Origin: Desulfobacteraceae bacterium 4572_19
GTDB taxonomy: Bacteria; Desulfobacterota; Desulfobacteria; Desulfobacterales; NBLS01
Direction of reading: 5' to 3'
DNA: 9,626 bases
Assembly: GCA_002084385.1 (NCBI GenBank)
Contig: NBLS01000070.1
Location: 1 to 9,626 of the forward strand
Below are positions 1 through 6,608 of the stretch, one piece after another. Numbering within the stretch: position 1 is the first letter of the stretch; each line of letters begins with the position of its first letter. Below the pieces are notes generated by a model, which worked only from the letters and a program-made list of their open reading frames with translations, had not been told where the DNA came from and made no database searches. The position numbers were made by a program, and so were the translations under genes.

Positions 1-635
1 GAAAAACCATAATATAAAGTGGTGATTTTATTATTAGTTTCAAACTCTGTTTTATTAGAATTTATTTTTTCGGCAATATATTCACTCCATTTATCATCGC
101 CATTTAATATTGCAGTTGAGCCATCTTTAAGCTTTTCAACAAGTTCTCCCTTTGCATCGGCAATTGCTTTAATAGAGCCTAATCCTTCTATATGGGCTGT
201 TCCAACATTGGTGATAATTCCAATATCAGGTTCACAAATATCAGCAAGATTGGAAATCTCTCCGGCATGATTCATACCAAGCTCGACAACTGCCCATTTA
301 TGTGCGTCCTATTTCATTATTAAGATTACCTTTGGTTGCAAGTGTATTAAAGTAGGTTTTAAATACAGATGCGGTCATTTGTTTAGTGGTTGTTTTACCA
401 CTTGAACCTGTAATGGCGATAACTGATGCGTTTGAACGTTTTCTTTGGAAATTTGCAAGAGCTCCGAGGGCTTTTAACCATTAAAAGTATCACCTTTAAT
501 AGCGACAAAAAACATATCAGGACTTATGGTGCGCGAGTCTATTGCTATTCCACTAAATTTTACAGAAAGGCTCCCACAAATATGGTCTGCTGAAGTGGCT
601 TTTAAAATATCTTTTGCTGACCATGTAATAGGTAT
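1..635 (-). pseudogene. murF: murF, UDP-MurNAc-tripeptide:D-Ala-D-Ala ligase; broken, 3' end outside the window
   Basis: MurF adds D-Ala-D-Ala to UDP-MurNAc-tripeptide in the cytoplasm, the last soluble step of peptidoglycan precursor synthesis. Three pieces are visible. About 635-477 encodes the N-terminal domain (ITWSAKDIL, then IDSRTISPDMFFVAIKGDTF) in the MurE frame. 477-298 is in another frame and encodes KALGALANF and the ATP P-loop ITGSSGKTTT, ending GNLNNEIG. 305-1 returns to the first frame with AHKWAVVELGMNHAGEI and ITNVGTAHIEG and runs off the window. By comparison with the family, roughly 35-45 residues (the HDF region after the DTFNG segment) are missing at about 476/477, and about 10 residues (the LPLTLL region) at about 305. 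Stops result at 474-476 and 298-300. There is no ATG, GTG or TTG at the MurF N-terminus, so it is joined in frame to MurE. Identity is very secure. Real pseudogene versus misassembly is open. Confidence 0.88.
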
Positions 636-2387
636 TTTTGCAATTGCTTCTGAAGCTTCTGTTTTATCATCAAATGCAATGGTTTTATCTCCGATAATCT
701 GGTATGTTTCATGTCCTTTGCCGGCAATAAGAATTGTATCATCAGGACTCGATAATTGTATTCCAAGTTCAATGGCTTTTTTTCTGTCAGGTTCAATAAT
801 AAAACCTTTTTGTGTAATACCTAATGCAATATCTTCTTTATTGTATTGATGATACTCTTTTGGATTTATACCTTTAAGAATATGGTTAATAATTGTATCA
901 GGGTTTTCGCTCCTTGGATTATCAGACGTTATAATAGTAATATCACTGTATTGCTGTGCAATTTTTCCCATAAGAGGTCGTTTGGCATTGTCCCTGTCAC
1001 CGCCACAACCAAATATACAGATTACTTTTTTGGGAGCCATTGATTTAATCGTGGTAAGAACATTGGAAAGAGCATCGGGAGTGTGTGCATAATCAATAAA
1101 TATAAAACGATCATTCGCATTATGGATTTGTTCGAGTCTGCCCGGGGTACCTGCAAAAGTTTCGATTCCGGTTTTTATAAAATCAGGTGAGATATTTAAA
1201 CAGTGTGCTACACCAACAGCATTTAAAATATTTTCCAAATTAAACTTGCCTGTAAGTTGTGATTGAAATTTAAATACTGCTAAAGGAGTTTTAATTGTTC
1301 CCGTAATACCATTTATATCTGAAATTATATCAACAGATTTAATATTGGTATTAAAAGTTGTTCCGGTTGAAATTATTCTCTCTGTTTTACAAGTTACCTT
1401 AGATAAATCTTCTGAATTGGAACTGTTATTTGGTGTAAATAATGCAAGTGATTTAGAAAGGTCATTAAATAACATCTTGCCATGTTGATCGTCTGTATTA
1501 ATAACAATATATGGTTTTTTTATAGTTTTATGAAAATCCTTACAAGACGTTGTATCACCATGAGTTTTGTTGTTTGTTGTTACAGACAGTTTATCATGAT
1601 AATTATTACAATTTAAATTATCTGTAAGAAATTGTCTTTTGCAATCCCAATAATGCTCCATGGTTTTATGATAATCAAGATGGTCCTGGGTTAGATTTGT
1701 AAATACTTTAACATCAAATTTTGTACCGTTGATTCTGTAAAGATCTATAGCATGGGAAGATACTTCCATAACAACATGAGTAACATGGTTTTTTTGCATT
1801 TCACTTAATATTCTTTGAAGTTCTAACGAATCCGGTGTTGTCATGGGGTTTGAGAAAATTTTATTATTATATCTGTAATTAATTGTTCCAATTACACCTG
1901 TTTTTAATCCTGCTTTTTTAAAAATATTCTCGATAATATAGGAAATGGTTGTTTTCCCATTTGTACCGGTAACTCCAACAATAATCATATTATCAGATGG
2001 ATTATTGTAAAATTGTGCTGCAATTATTCCTGCTGTTTTTCTGCTGTTTTCAACTATTACAGTGCAAGGAGAGTTTATAATAGTATTTTTAGTATCAATA
2101 GTTTCAGTTTTGCTCAATACTGTATTAGTATTATGCTTAATATTTTGGTGCTGTACAGTCGAGTTTATAGTATTTAATTTATCAGCAACAATAACTGTTG
2201 CTCCTCTTTTTACAGCCTCATCAATAAAATGGTGCCCATCTGCTGAAAAGCCCTTAATTGCAATGTATAATCCACCCTGCTTTACGGTTTGTGCAGTTGT
2301 ATGAATTGAATTTATATCCAAATTCAGCTCTTTTTCGGAGATGGAAGATATTAATTTGCACTCTTTTAAAAGGGTTGAAAGCTTCAA
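474..2387 (-). CDS. murE: MurE, UDP-MurNAc-L-Ala-D-Glu:meso-diaminopimelate ligase, reading in frame into a MurF N-terminus
   Basis: Cytoplasmic ATP-dependent ligase that adds the third stem-peptide residue to UDP-MurNAc-dipeptide. Visible motifs: P-loop GTNGKTT (141-147), TTPDSLELQ (183-191), HLDYHKTM (236-243) and K250 as the likely carbamylated lysine, GTPGRLE (413-419), YAHTPDAL (433-440), GCGGDRD (460-466), DNPR (489-492, the meso-DAP specificity motif) and GKGHE (556-560). The MurE part ends near residue 582. Residues 585-637 are a MurF N-terminal domain that stops where murF is deleted. MurE is longer than the usual ~490 residues because of two Asn/Thr/Lys-rich insertions, about 71-107 and 258-288. 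The start is TTG, chosen because an AGGAG lies 7 bases upstream (2395-2399) and the ancestral ftsI stop overlaps it as TTGA, implying translational coupling. The MurE assignment is very secure. Whether the fusion is natural or caused by a deletion is uncertain. Confidence 0.93.
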   Translation of the reverse strand: MKLSTLLKECKLISSISEKELNLDINSIHTTAQTVKQGGLYIAIKGFSADGHHFIDEAVKRGATVIVADKLNTINSTVQHQNIKHNTNTVLSKTETIDTKNTIINSPCTVIVENSRKTAGIIAAQFYNNPSDNMIIVGVTGTNGKTTISYIIENIFKKAGLKTGVIGTINYRYNNKIFSNPMTTPDSLELQRILSEMQKNHVTHVVMEVSSHAIDLYRINGTKFDVKVFTNLTQDHLDYHKTMEHYWDCKRQFLTDNLNCNNYHDKLSVTTNNKTHGDTTSCKDFHKTIKKPYIVINTDDQHGKMLFNDLSKSLALFTPNNSSNSEDLSKVTCKTERIISTGTTFNTNIKSVDIISDINGITGTIKTPLAVFKFQSQLTGKFNLENILNAVGVAHCLNISPDFIKTGIETFAGTPGRLEQIHNANDRFIFIDYAHTPDALSNVLTTIKSMAPKKVICIFGCGGDRDNAKRPLMGKIAQQYSDITIITSDNPRSENPDTIINHILKGINPKEYHQYNKEDIALGITQKGFIIEPDRKKAIELGIQLSSPDDTILIAGKGHETYQIIGDKTIAFDDKTEASEAIAKIPITWSAKDILKATSADHICGSLSVKFSGIAIDSRTISPDMFFVAIKGDTFNG

Positions 2388-3968
2388 TTTTCTACTCCTT
2401 TTTGATGAGTTACAACTAATGGGGAGGTATCTTGCTGTATATTAAGATAGTTAAGTGTTTCAAATACAATTGTTTTAAAAGCAGGAGCTGCCACTGTACC
2501 ACCGTAATATCCTTTCGTAATTTTTTATAGCTGCATTACTGCCTGTACCACCTTCAGCCACAACGGAATTCATCATATTTTTTATTGCATCTGCTGTTTT
2601 GGCACTAATTACTGTATTTACAACATGGGGAGAGAAAGTATTAATTTTTTTACCGTCAGGTCTTGCGATTGATTTTACAATGTATGGCTTCATAAGTTTA
2701 CCACCATTGGCGATAGCCGATGTTGCCACTGCAAGCTGGATAGCAGATACAGATAAGCCTTGTCCAAATGATATGGCTCCGGTATCAATTTTTGCCCATT
2801 TATTGCTTGGTGCAAGCAGTCCTGCAGTTTCTCCCGGGCATTCAATATTGGTTTTATTACCAAACCCAAAAGCTTTAAGCATATTATATAATCTTTTTTT
2901 ACCAGTAACTTCTGCTATTTTTACAGCTCCAATATTACTTGAAAACTTAATAATTTCTTCAAGGGTAAGCCAATCGTGTGGATGTACATCGTTTACAATA
3001 TCTTTTCCGATTCTGTATGAACCGTTTTCGCAGAAAAAAGTTGTATTAGGCAGGCATAATCCTGATTCTAATGCTGTTGCAGCCAAAAATATTTTCATGG
3101 TTGACCCGGGTTCAAATGGATCTGTTATTGCTCTGTTTCTCCACCTTTCTCTATCGTAACTTCTATATGTATTGGGATTAAATAAAGGATAATGTGCTAT
3201 GGCGAGCAATGCTCCTGTATCAGGATCCATAACGACTGCAATTCCTGATTTCGCTTTATATTTTTGCACTGCTTTTGCAAGTGCTTTTTCTGTAATGTAT
3301 TGGATAGTCCTATCTAAAGTTAAAATAATATTATTTCCTGCATGATCCGGCGGAGTTATTTGTTCTGCTGGAAACTTTTGCCCTATGGCATCTCTTATCA
3401 TCTTGATTTTTTCTTCTTCACCTTTTAAACTGCTATTAAATGAAAACTCCAATCCTTCCAAGCCTTTACCATCAATGCCTGCAAAACCTAAAACTTGAGC
3501 AGCAAGGGTTTTGCCGGGATAATATCGGCAAAAATCAGACGAAAAGCAGATGCCGGGAAGTTTCATTGCTTTGATTTTGGCAGTTTTATATGGATTAACT
3601 TGTCTTTTTATCCATACAAACTGTCTTTTGGATATAAAACTTTTATATAATGTTTTACTATTTAGATTAAGAATATTTGCAAGTTTTTCGGCAGTACTAA
3701 AAGGGTCTTTAATGTTTTTAATGTCCGCACCAATGGAATAAGCATTAATACTGACTGCAAGTTTTTTATTAAGAGTGTCGTATATGCTTCCTCGCTTTCC
3801 CAATGTTTCCATATTTCTTTCGTGTTGGGATATTGCTATTTTAGAAAGCTCTTTGTTTTTAAAGGCCTGCAAGTATATAACCCGTGCTGCAGTAGCAATA
3901 AAAAGTAAGCATAGAAAACTGTTGACTGCAATAATACGTAACTTTATATGTTTGTCATTACTTGCCAT
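2384..3968 (-). pseudogene. ftsI: ftsI, division-specific penicillin-binding protein (peptidoglycan transpeptidase); frameshifted, lacks the KTG box
   Basis: FtsI crosslinks septal peptidoglycan; it is a membrane-anchored periplasmic transpeptidase. From the preferred ATG at 3968 (AGGCAGG about 9 bases upstream) come a transmembrane anchor (RIIAVNSFLCLLFIATAARV), the RGSIYD dimerisation-domain motif, the catalytic box GSTMK with its serine, and the SSN box. After GGTGSNAAIKNY (around 2515) the frame breaks. The open frame continues to a stop at 2475-2477 with non-homologous residues, while the true C-terminus (KGYYGGTVAAPAFKTIVFET, from 2515 to the TGA at 2384) follows in another frame. About 45 residues normally lie between these points, including the KTGT motif of the active site; they are absent. 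The open frame extends upstream to an ATG at 4037, but that start has no ribosome site. As written, no active transpeptidase can be made. A misassembly at 2515 is the main alternative. Confidence 0.9.
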
Positions 3969-4047
3969 AATGTAAAACCTGCCTTTCATTTCCGGTAACG
4001 TTACGATCAAAATATAGTACTCTACGGAGACGTTCATATAAAATTTT

Positions 4048-4356
4048 CTAATCTGTTGTAATGTATCTTACCTGTTCTTGTGTAGGGGGGTTCAGTCCCA
4101 ATTGTTGTTTGGCTATTGTTGTAATTCTTTCCGGTGATAACAGATGATTCAGTTCAATTGTTAAGCCATTTTTCATATTAACAAGTTGTTTATTTTTTGC
4201 TGTTTCATTAGCTATAGCATAGACTACGTTCTGACTTTGGACTTTGCTCCATGTGTAAAGAATAAGTGAATTAATAAACAGGAAAAACAAGAGTATCCAT
4301 AGTTTTGACAGTCTATTTCTGTTCTTTTCTTCTTTTTTTTTCTTTTCTTTGTTCAT
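4048..4356 (-). CDS. ftsL: FtsL-like cell division protein
   Basis: Small single-pass (type II) inner-membrane protein that, with FtsB and FtsQ, recruits and activates the FtsW/FtsI septal synthase. The 102 residues show the expected layout: a very basic cytoplasmic N-terminus (KEKKKKEEKNRNR), one membrane segment at about 19-37 (LWILLFFLFINSLILYTW), then a periplasmic stretch of likely coiled coil, and the FtsL-type tail SPERITTIAKQQLGL (about 74-88). Sequence conservation in this family is poor, so position between rsmH and ftsI carries much of the assignment. The gene begins 16 bases after the rsmH stop. The sequence before the ATG is A-rich (ATAAAAAAA) with no Shine-Dalgarno motif, suggesting coupling to rsmH translation. 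Confidence 0.85.
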   Translation of the reverse strand: MNKEKKKKEEKNRNRLSKLWILLFFLFINSLILYTWSKVQSQNVVYAIANETAKNKQLVNMKNGLTIELNHLLSPERITTIAKQQLGLNPPTQEQVRYITTD

Positions 4357-4372
4357 TTTTTTTATATACAGT

Positions 4373-5329
4373 TTAAAGCTTTTCTGCCGCTCTTAATTTA
4401 GTACTTCTTGCCATAGGGTTTGCTTTTATTTCAACGTTATCCGGTATTACAGGTTTTTTTGTCAGACAACGAATTGTTGGTTTTTTATTGCAAACACACA
4501 TGGGAAAATCAGGCGGACAAGTACATGGTCGTTCTAGTTGTCTTAGCCGGTTTTTTACTATTCTGTCTTCCAACGAGTGGAAGGATAAAATACAAATTCG
4601 TCCTCCTGTATTTAAAAGGTTTACTGCATTTTGTAAAAAAAAGTCTAATTTACTAAGTTCGTTGTTTACTGCAATTCTTAAAGCTTGAAAAGTTCGCGTA
4701 GCCGGGTTTGTTTTCTTTTTTGCAATAATTCGTGTGGGGATAGCACTCTTTACAATTTGAGCAAGTTTTAAACTCGATTCTATGCGTTTGGTTTTTCTTG
4801 CAGAGATAATTTTGCGTGCTATCTGTCTTGAAAAAGGTTCTTCTCCGAACTTAAAAATAATATTGGCAAGCTCTTTTTCGTTTAAACTATTAACAATATC
4901 AGCGGCGGATGTTTGATTTCTAATATCCATTCTCATATCAAGGGGTTCGTCCCTTTTAAAACTAAATCCCCGTTTACTATTTTCCAATTGATGTTGAGAA
5001 AGTCCAATGTCCATAAAAATTCCATCTACTGTTGAAATATTAAGTGAGTTCATAATTTCCGGAAGATGGATAAAGTTTTCACGAAAAAGATGAATATTTT
5101 GTTTATATTTTTTAAGAACAACATTAGCATTATCAATTGCGTCAATATCTTGATCAATGCCTATTAGCATCCCGTTTGGAATGATTTTTTCAAGTATAGA
5201 AGTTGCGTGACCACTACCACCTACTGTGCAATCCACATAAATTTTACTTTTTTTACAATCTGTTTCATGTCCACAATTTAAATAATGAATTACCTCCTTT
5301 GGCATTGCTGAAGTGTGTATAAATTTCAT
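4373..5329 (-). CDS. rsmH: RsmH, 16S rRNA (cytosine1402-N4)-methyltransferase
   Basis: SAM-dependent enzyme (old name MraW) that methylates N4 of C1402 in the 16S rRNA P-site region. Its 318 residues are a normal full length. Visible motifs: N-terminal HTSAMPKEVI (5-14), SAM-binding DCTVGGSGH (33-41) and GIDQD (57-61), DIGLSQHQL (107-115) followed by RGFSF and PLDMRMD, PATRTFQALRI (209-219), and ISF/LSFHSLEDRIVK (249-259). The tail has four cysteines in CTCPPDFPMCVC (269-280), possibly a metal site, a feature common in deltaproteobacterial RsmH. The start lies 4 bases after the mraZ stop, and an AGGA within the last mraZ codons serves as a plausible ribosome site, so the two genes are probably cotranscribed and coupled. 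No damage is seen, unlike in the distal genes. Confidence 0.96.
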   Translation of the reverse strand: MKFIHTSAMPKEVIHYLNCGHETDCKKSKIYVDCTVGGSGHATSILEKIIPNGMLIGIDQDIDAIDNANVVLKKYKQNIHLFRENFIHLPEIMNSLNISTVDGIFMDIGLSQHQLENSKRGFSFKRDEPLDMRMDIRNQTSAADIVNSLNEKELANIIFKFGEEPFSRQIARKIISARKTKRIESSLKLAQIVKSAIPTRIIAKKKTNPATRTFQALRIAVNNELSKLDFFLQNAVNLLNTGGRICILSFHSLEDRIVKNRLRQLERPCTCPPDFPMCVCNKKPTIRCLTKKPVIPDNVEIKANPMARSTKLRAAEKL

Positions 5330-5333
5330 AAAA

Positions 5334-5813
5334 TTAGAGTCCTAAATCTGCTATGTCGTTGCGTAAATCCTCACAACTGAGATCATCTTCCAATGCTTGA
5401 TTTTCAGCATCCCAATTTTCAGCTGACCAAATTTCAAAATGATCAAGGACTCCTACAAGTTCAATCTCTTTTATAATGGAAGCGTATTTTCTTAAAACCT
5501 GTGGTACCAAAATCCTATCTTGTTTATCAATGGAACAATCATAAGCCGTACCTATAAATATTCTTTTAAAGCGTCTCATGGCATCGCTTTGTTTGGCACG
5601 GGAAGAAATTCTTGTTTCAATCTCTTCCCATCTTTCGTATGGGTATGCAAAAAGTGCATTGTCGAACTTTGTAATCATAAGGCCATTTCCTTCTGTCTGT
5701 TTCAGAATGGTTCTGAACCTTGAAGGAATAATTATACGCCCTTTGGAATCAATGACATGGGAGGAGCTTCCCCTGAAACGTATTTTTTTTTGTAAGGATT
5801 CTTCTGCTGACAT
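5334..5813 (-). CDS. mraZ: MraZ, transcriptional regulator of the dcw cluster
   Basis: MraZ is an oligomeric AbrB/SpoVT-fold DNA-binding protein that controls the dcw operon by binding short direct repeats next to the mraZ promoter. The 159 residues contain the two expected half-domains: HVIDSKGRIIIPSRFR (19-34) and CSIDKQDRILVPQVLR (93-108). It has about 12 extra N-terminal residues compared with the usual MFRG-type start, and an acidic C-terminal tail (ALEDDLSCEDL). The ATG at 5813 is preceded by AAGGA five bases upstream, supporting this start. It is the first gene of the operon, followed 4 bases later by rsmH. MraZ-type repeats occur directly upstream, so autoregulation is likely. Confidence 0.95.
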   Translation of the reverse strand: MSAEESLQKKIRFRGSSSHVIDSKGRIIIPSRFRTILKQTEGNGLMITKFDNALFAYPYERWEEIETRISSRAKQSDAMRRFKRIFIGTAYDCSIDKQDRILVPQVLRKYASIIKEIELVGVLDHFEIWSAENWDAENQALEDDLSCEDLRNDIADLGL

Positions 5814-5836
5814 AATTTCCTTATTATTAGATTTAG

Positions 5837-5863
5837 GACATTCACTCCACTTTCCGCCACTTT
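5837..5863 (-). promoter_or_regulatory. MraZ operator, proximal, in the mraZ 5' leader
   Basis: Read on the minus strand there are two perfect AAAGTGG heptamers spaced 10 bases apart (AAAGTGG-CGG-AAAGTGG; 5863-5857 and 5853-5847), and a degenerate third unit GAATGTC at 5843-5837. This matches the AAAGTG-type repeat with 3-base spacer described for MraZ in mollicutes and resembles the TGGG repeats used in E. coli. It lies just downstream of the predicted transcription start, where binding would repress. Function is inferred from motif and position. Confidence 0.8.
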
Positions 5864-5880
5864 TTTTATAACTTAGTTTT

Positions 5881-5908
5881 AGGATACTATAAATTAAGCA
5901 GGTGTCAA
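5881..5908 (-). promoter_or_regulatory. sigma70-type promoter for the mraZ (dcw) operon
   Basis: On the minus strand a perfect -35 TTGACA (5908-5903) is followed after 16 bases by a -10 TATCCT (5886-5881). The expected start point is about 5873-5875, giving a leader of about 60 bases that contains the proximal MraZ repeats and the mraZ ribosome site. Confidence 0.65.
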
Positions 5909-5950
5909 GTGAAAAAATAAAAAAAACTGTTATTTTTTAATAATTTTATT

Positions 5951-5977
5951 AAAGTGGGGTAAAGTGGGGTAGAATAA
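5951..5977 (+). promoter_or_regulatory. Second MraZ-type repeat array, opposite orientation
   Basis: Two identical tandem 10-mers AAAGTGGGGT (5951-5960, 5961-5970), then a degenerate AGAATAATAT. The unit TGGGG-TAAAG-TGGGG fits the TGGGN-N5-TGGGN pattern known from E. coli exactly. It lies about 42 bases upstream of the mraZ -35 box and points away from mraZ, towards purH. It could be an upstream operator that pairs with the proximal array by looping, or control a divergent transcript. Which of these holds is not visible. Confidence 0.65.
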
Positions 5978-6111
5978 TATATTTATAGATAGATGTCAAT
6001 AATTACGGGGGTTCAGTCTGTTTTTTGGACACTTACAATACTCGTTTATTGTTACACATATGCTATATATTGTTATTTACAAGTATAGATATCTCAATAT
6101 ATAGAATTAAA
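5978..6111. other. Intergenic stretch, no gene; possible insertion-sequence end and weak promoter
   Basis: AT-rich and non-coding. At 6007-6033 a GGGGGTTCAGTCTG segment followed by TTTTTTGGACACT resembles an IS3-type terminus, but no partner end or transposase is present. At 6076-6081 TTTACA with TATAGA at 6100-6105 (18-base spacer) could be a plus-strand promoter, perhaps the original purH promoter. Both calls are weak. Confidence 0.3.
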
Positions 6112-6124
6112 GTAAGCGTTCACA
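6112..6124 (+). repeat. Isolated end fragment of the GTAAGCGTTCAC element
   Basis: The 13-base GTAAGCGTTCACA matches the terminus of the element at 6141-6296 and lies 16 bases before its GTAAGCG end (28 bases start to start, including the 8-base duplication). The following bases do not match the element. Probably the remnant of an older copy. Confidence 0.55.
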
Positions 6125-6132
6125 ATATCTCT

Positions 6133-6304
6133 TATAGTATGTAAGCGTTCATAAGCACCTCATCTTCGCATAAACAGCTTGTCATATATAGGACAACTAT
6201 TACATGCCAAGCTGTTTATGCGAATATAAGGCACTTGTGAACGCTTACAAATGTGAGATTACCGAAAAATCACATTTCTTGTTCGTGAACGGTTACTATA
6301 GTAT
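6133..6304. repeat. 8-bp target-site duplication TATAGTAT flanking the element
   Basis: TATAGTAT occurs at 6133-6140, directly before the GTAAGCG end, and again at 6297-6304, directly after the GGTTAC end. The match is perfect and abuts both termini, so it marks a transposition event. Eight bases is the duplication length made by IS66-family transposases. Confidence 0.85.
6141..6296 (+). mobile_element. 156-bp IS66-type MITE, complete copy
   Basis: Non-coding element with terminal inverted repeats GTAAGCGTTCATAAG at the left and, read from the right end, GTAACCGTTCACGAACAAG (11 of the first 14 bases agree). It has two modules. 6141-6248 is a near-palindrome with two ~40-base arms (GTAAGCGTTC... 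and ...GAACGCTTAC) around a 28-base loop. 6249-6296 contains a small AAATGTGA/TCACATTT hairpin and the right terminus. Termini beginning GTAA and an 8-bp flanking duplication are both typical of the IS66 family, so it is probably moved in trans by an IS66 transposase encoded elsewhere. No transposase is in this window. Confidence 0.8.
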
Positions 6305-6405
6305 TTGATAACTTGAAAAATTATTAAAAGCCTGATATCGTAATGTTCATTGGATGGTTTGATTGTTTTTTAGGCAAATGTTGTAAATCGGTAAAAAGAG
6401 GAGCC

Positions 6406-6490
6406 TTTTATATGAGAGTCCGTAGAAAAGCTGTATTATAAAGACTTTCATTTTTTGTTGTGGTGTATTATTTGCCATGGCAGTTATTCA
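6406..6490 (-). repeat. Second repeat family, copy 1 (inverted relative to copy 2)
   Basis: Read on the minus strand, this ~85-base stretch aligns with 8721-8808 at an estimated 80% identity by eye. It includes an identical 24-base core (6440-6463 versus 8751-8774). It holds the imperfect inverted pair ATGAAAGTC/GACTCTCAT. It lies between the GTAA element copies at 6141 and 6499 and does not resemble them. Non-coding; its mobility is inferred only from the two copies. Confidence 0.7.
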
Positions 6491-6498
6491 GGCTCTGG

Positions 6499-6599
6499 GT
6501 AAGCGTTCACAAGCACCTCATCTTCACATAAACAGCTTGTCATATATAGGACAACTATTATATGATAAGCTGTTTATGCGAATATAAGGCACTTGTGAA
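6499..6599 (+). mobile_element. GTAA element, copy 2: hairpin module only, right end lost
   Basis: GTAAGCGTTCACAAGCACC and the following bases repeat 6141-6239 with few changes, including both long arms and the central loop. It stops at CACTTGTGAA, where the complete copy continues with CGCTTAC, and has no second module or visible duplication. Its truncated end lies only about 10 bases before the purH start codon, so it supplies the purH 5' leader and would form a long hairpin in any transcript from upstream. No Shine-Dalgarno motif remains before purH. Confidence 0.8.
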
Positions 6600-6608
6600 T
6601 GATGGTAT

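Noticed and set aside
2599..3159. Plus-strand open frame of 186 codons inside ftsI.
   Set aside because: It is an antisense shadow of a clearly conserved coding region, and its translation resembles no known protein.
3969..4037. The longer ftsI start at 4037.
   Set aside because: It has no ribosome site and adds residues unlike the family; ATG 3968 is followed directly by the usual basic-plus-membrane N-terminus.
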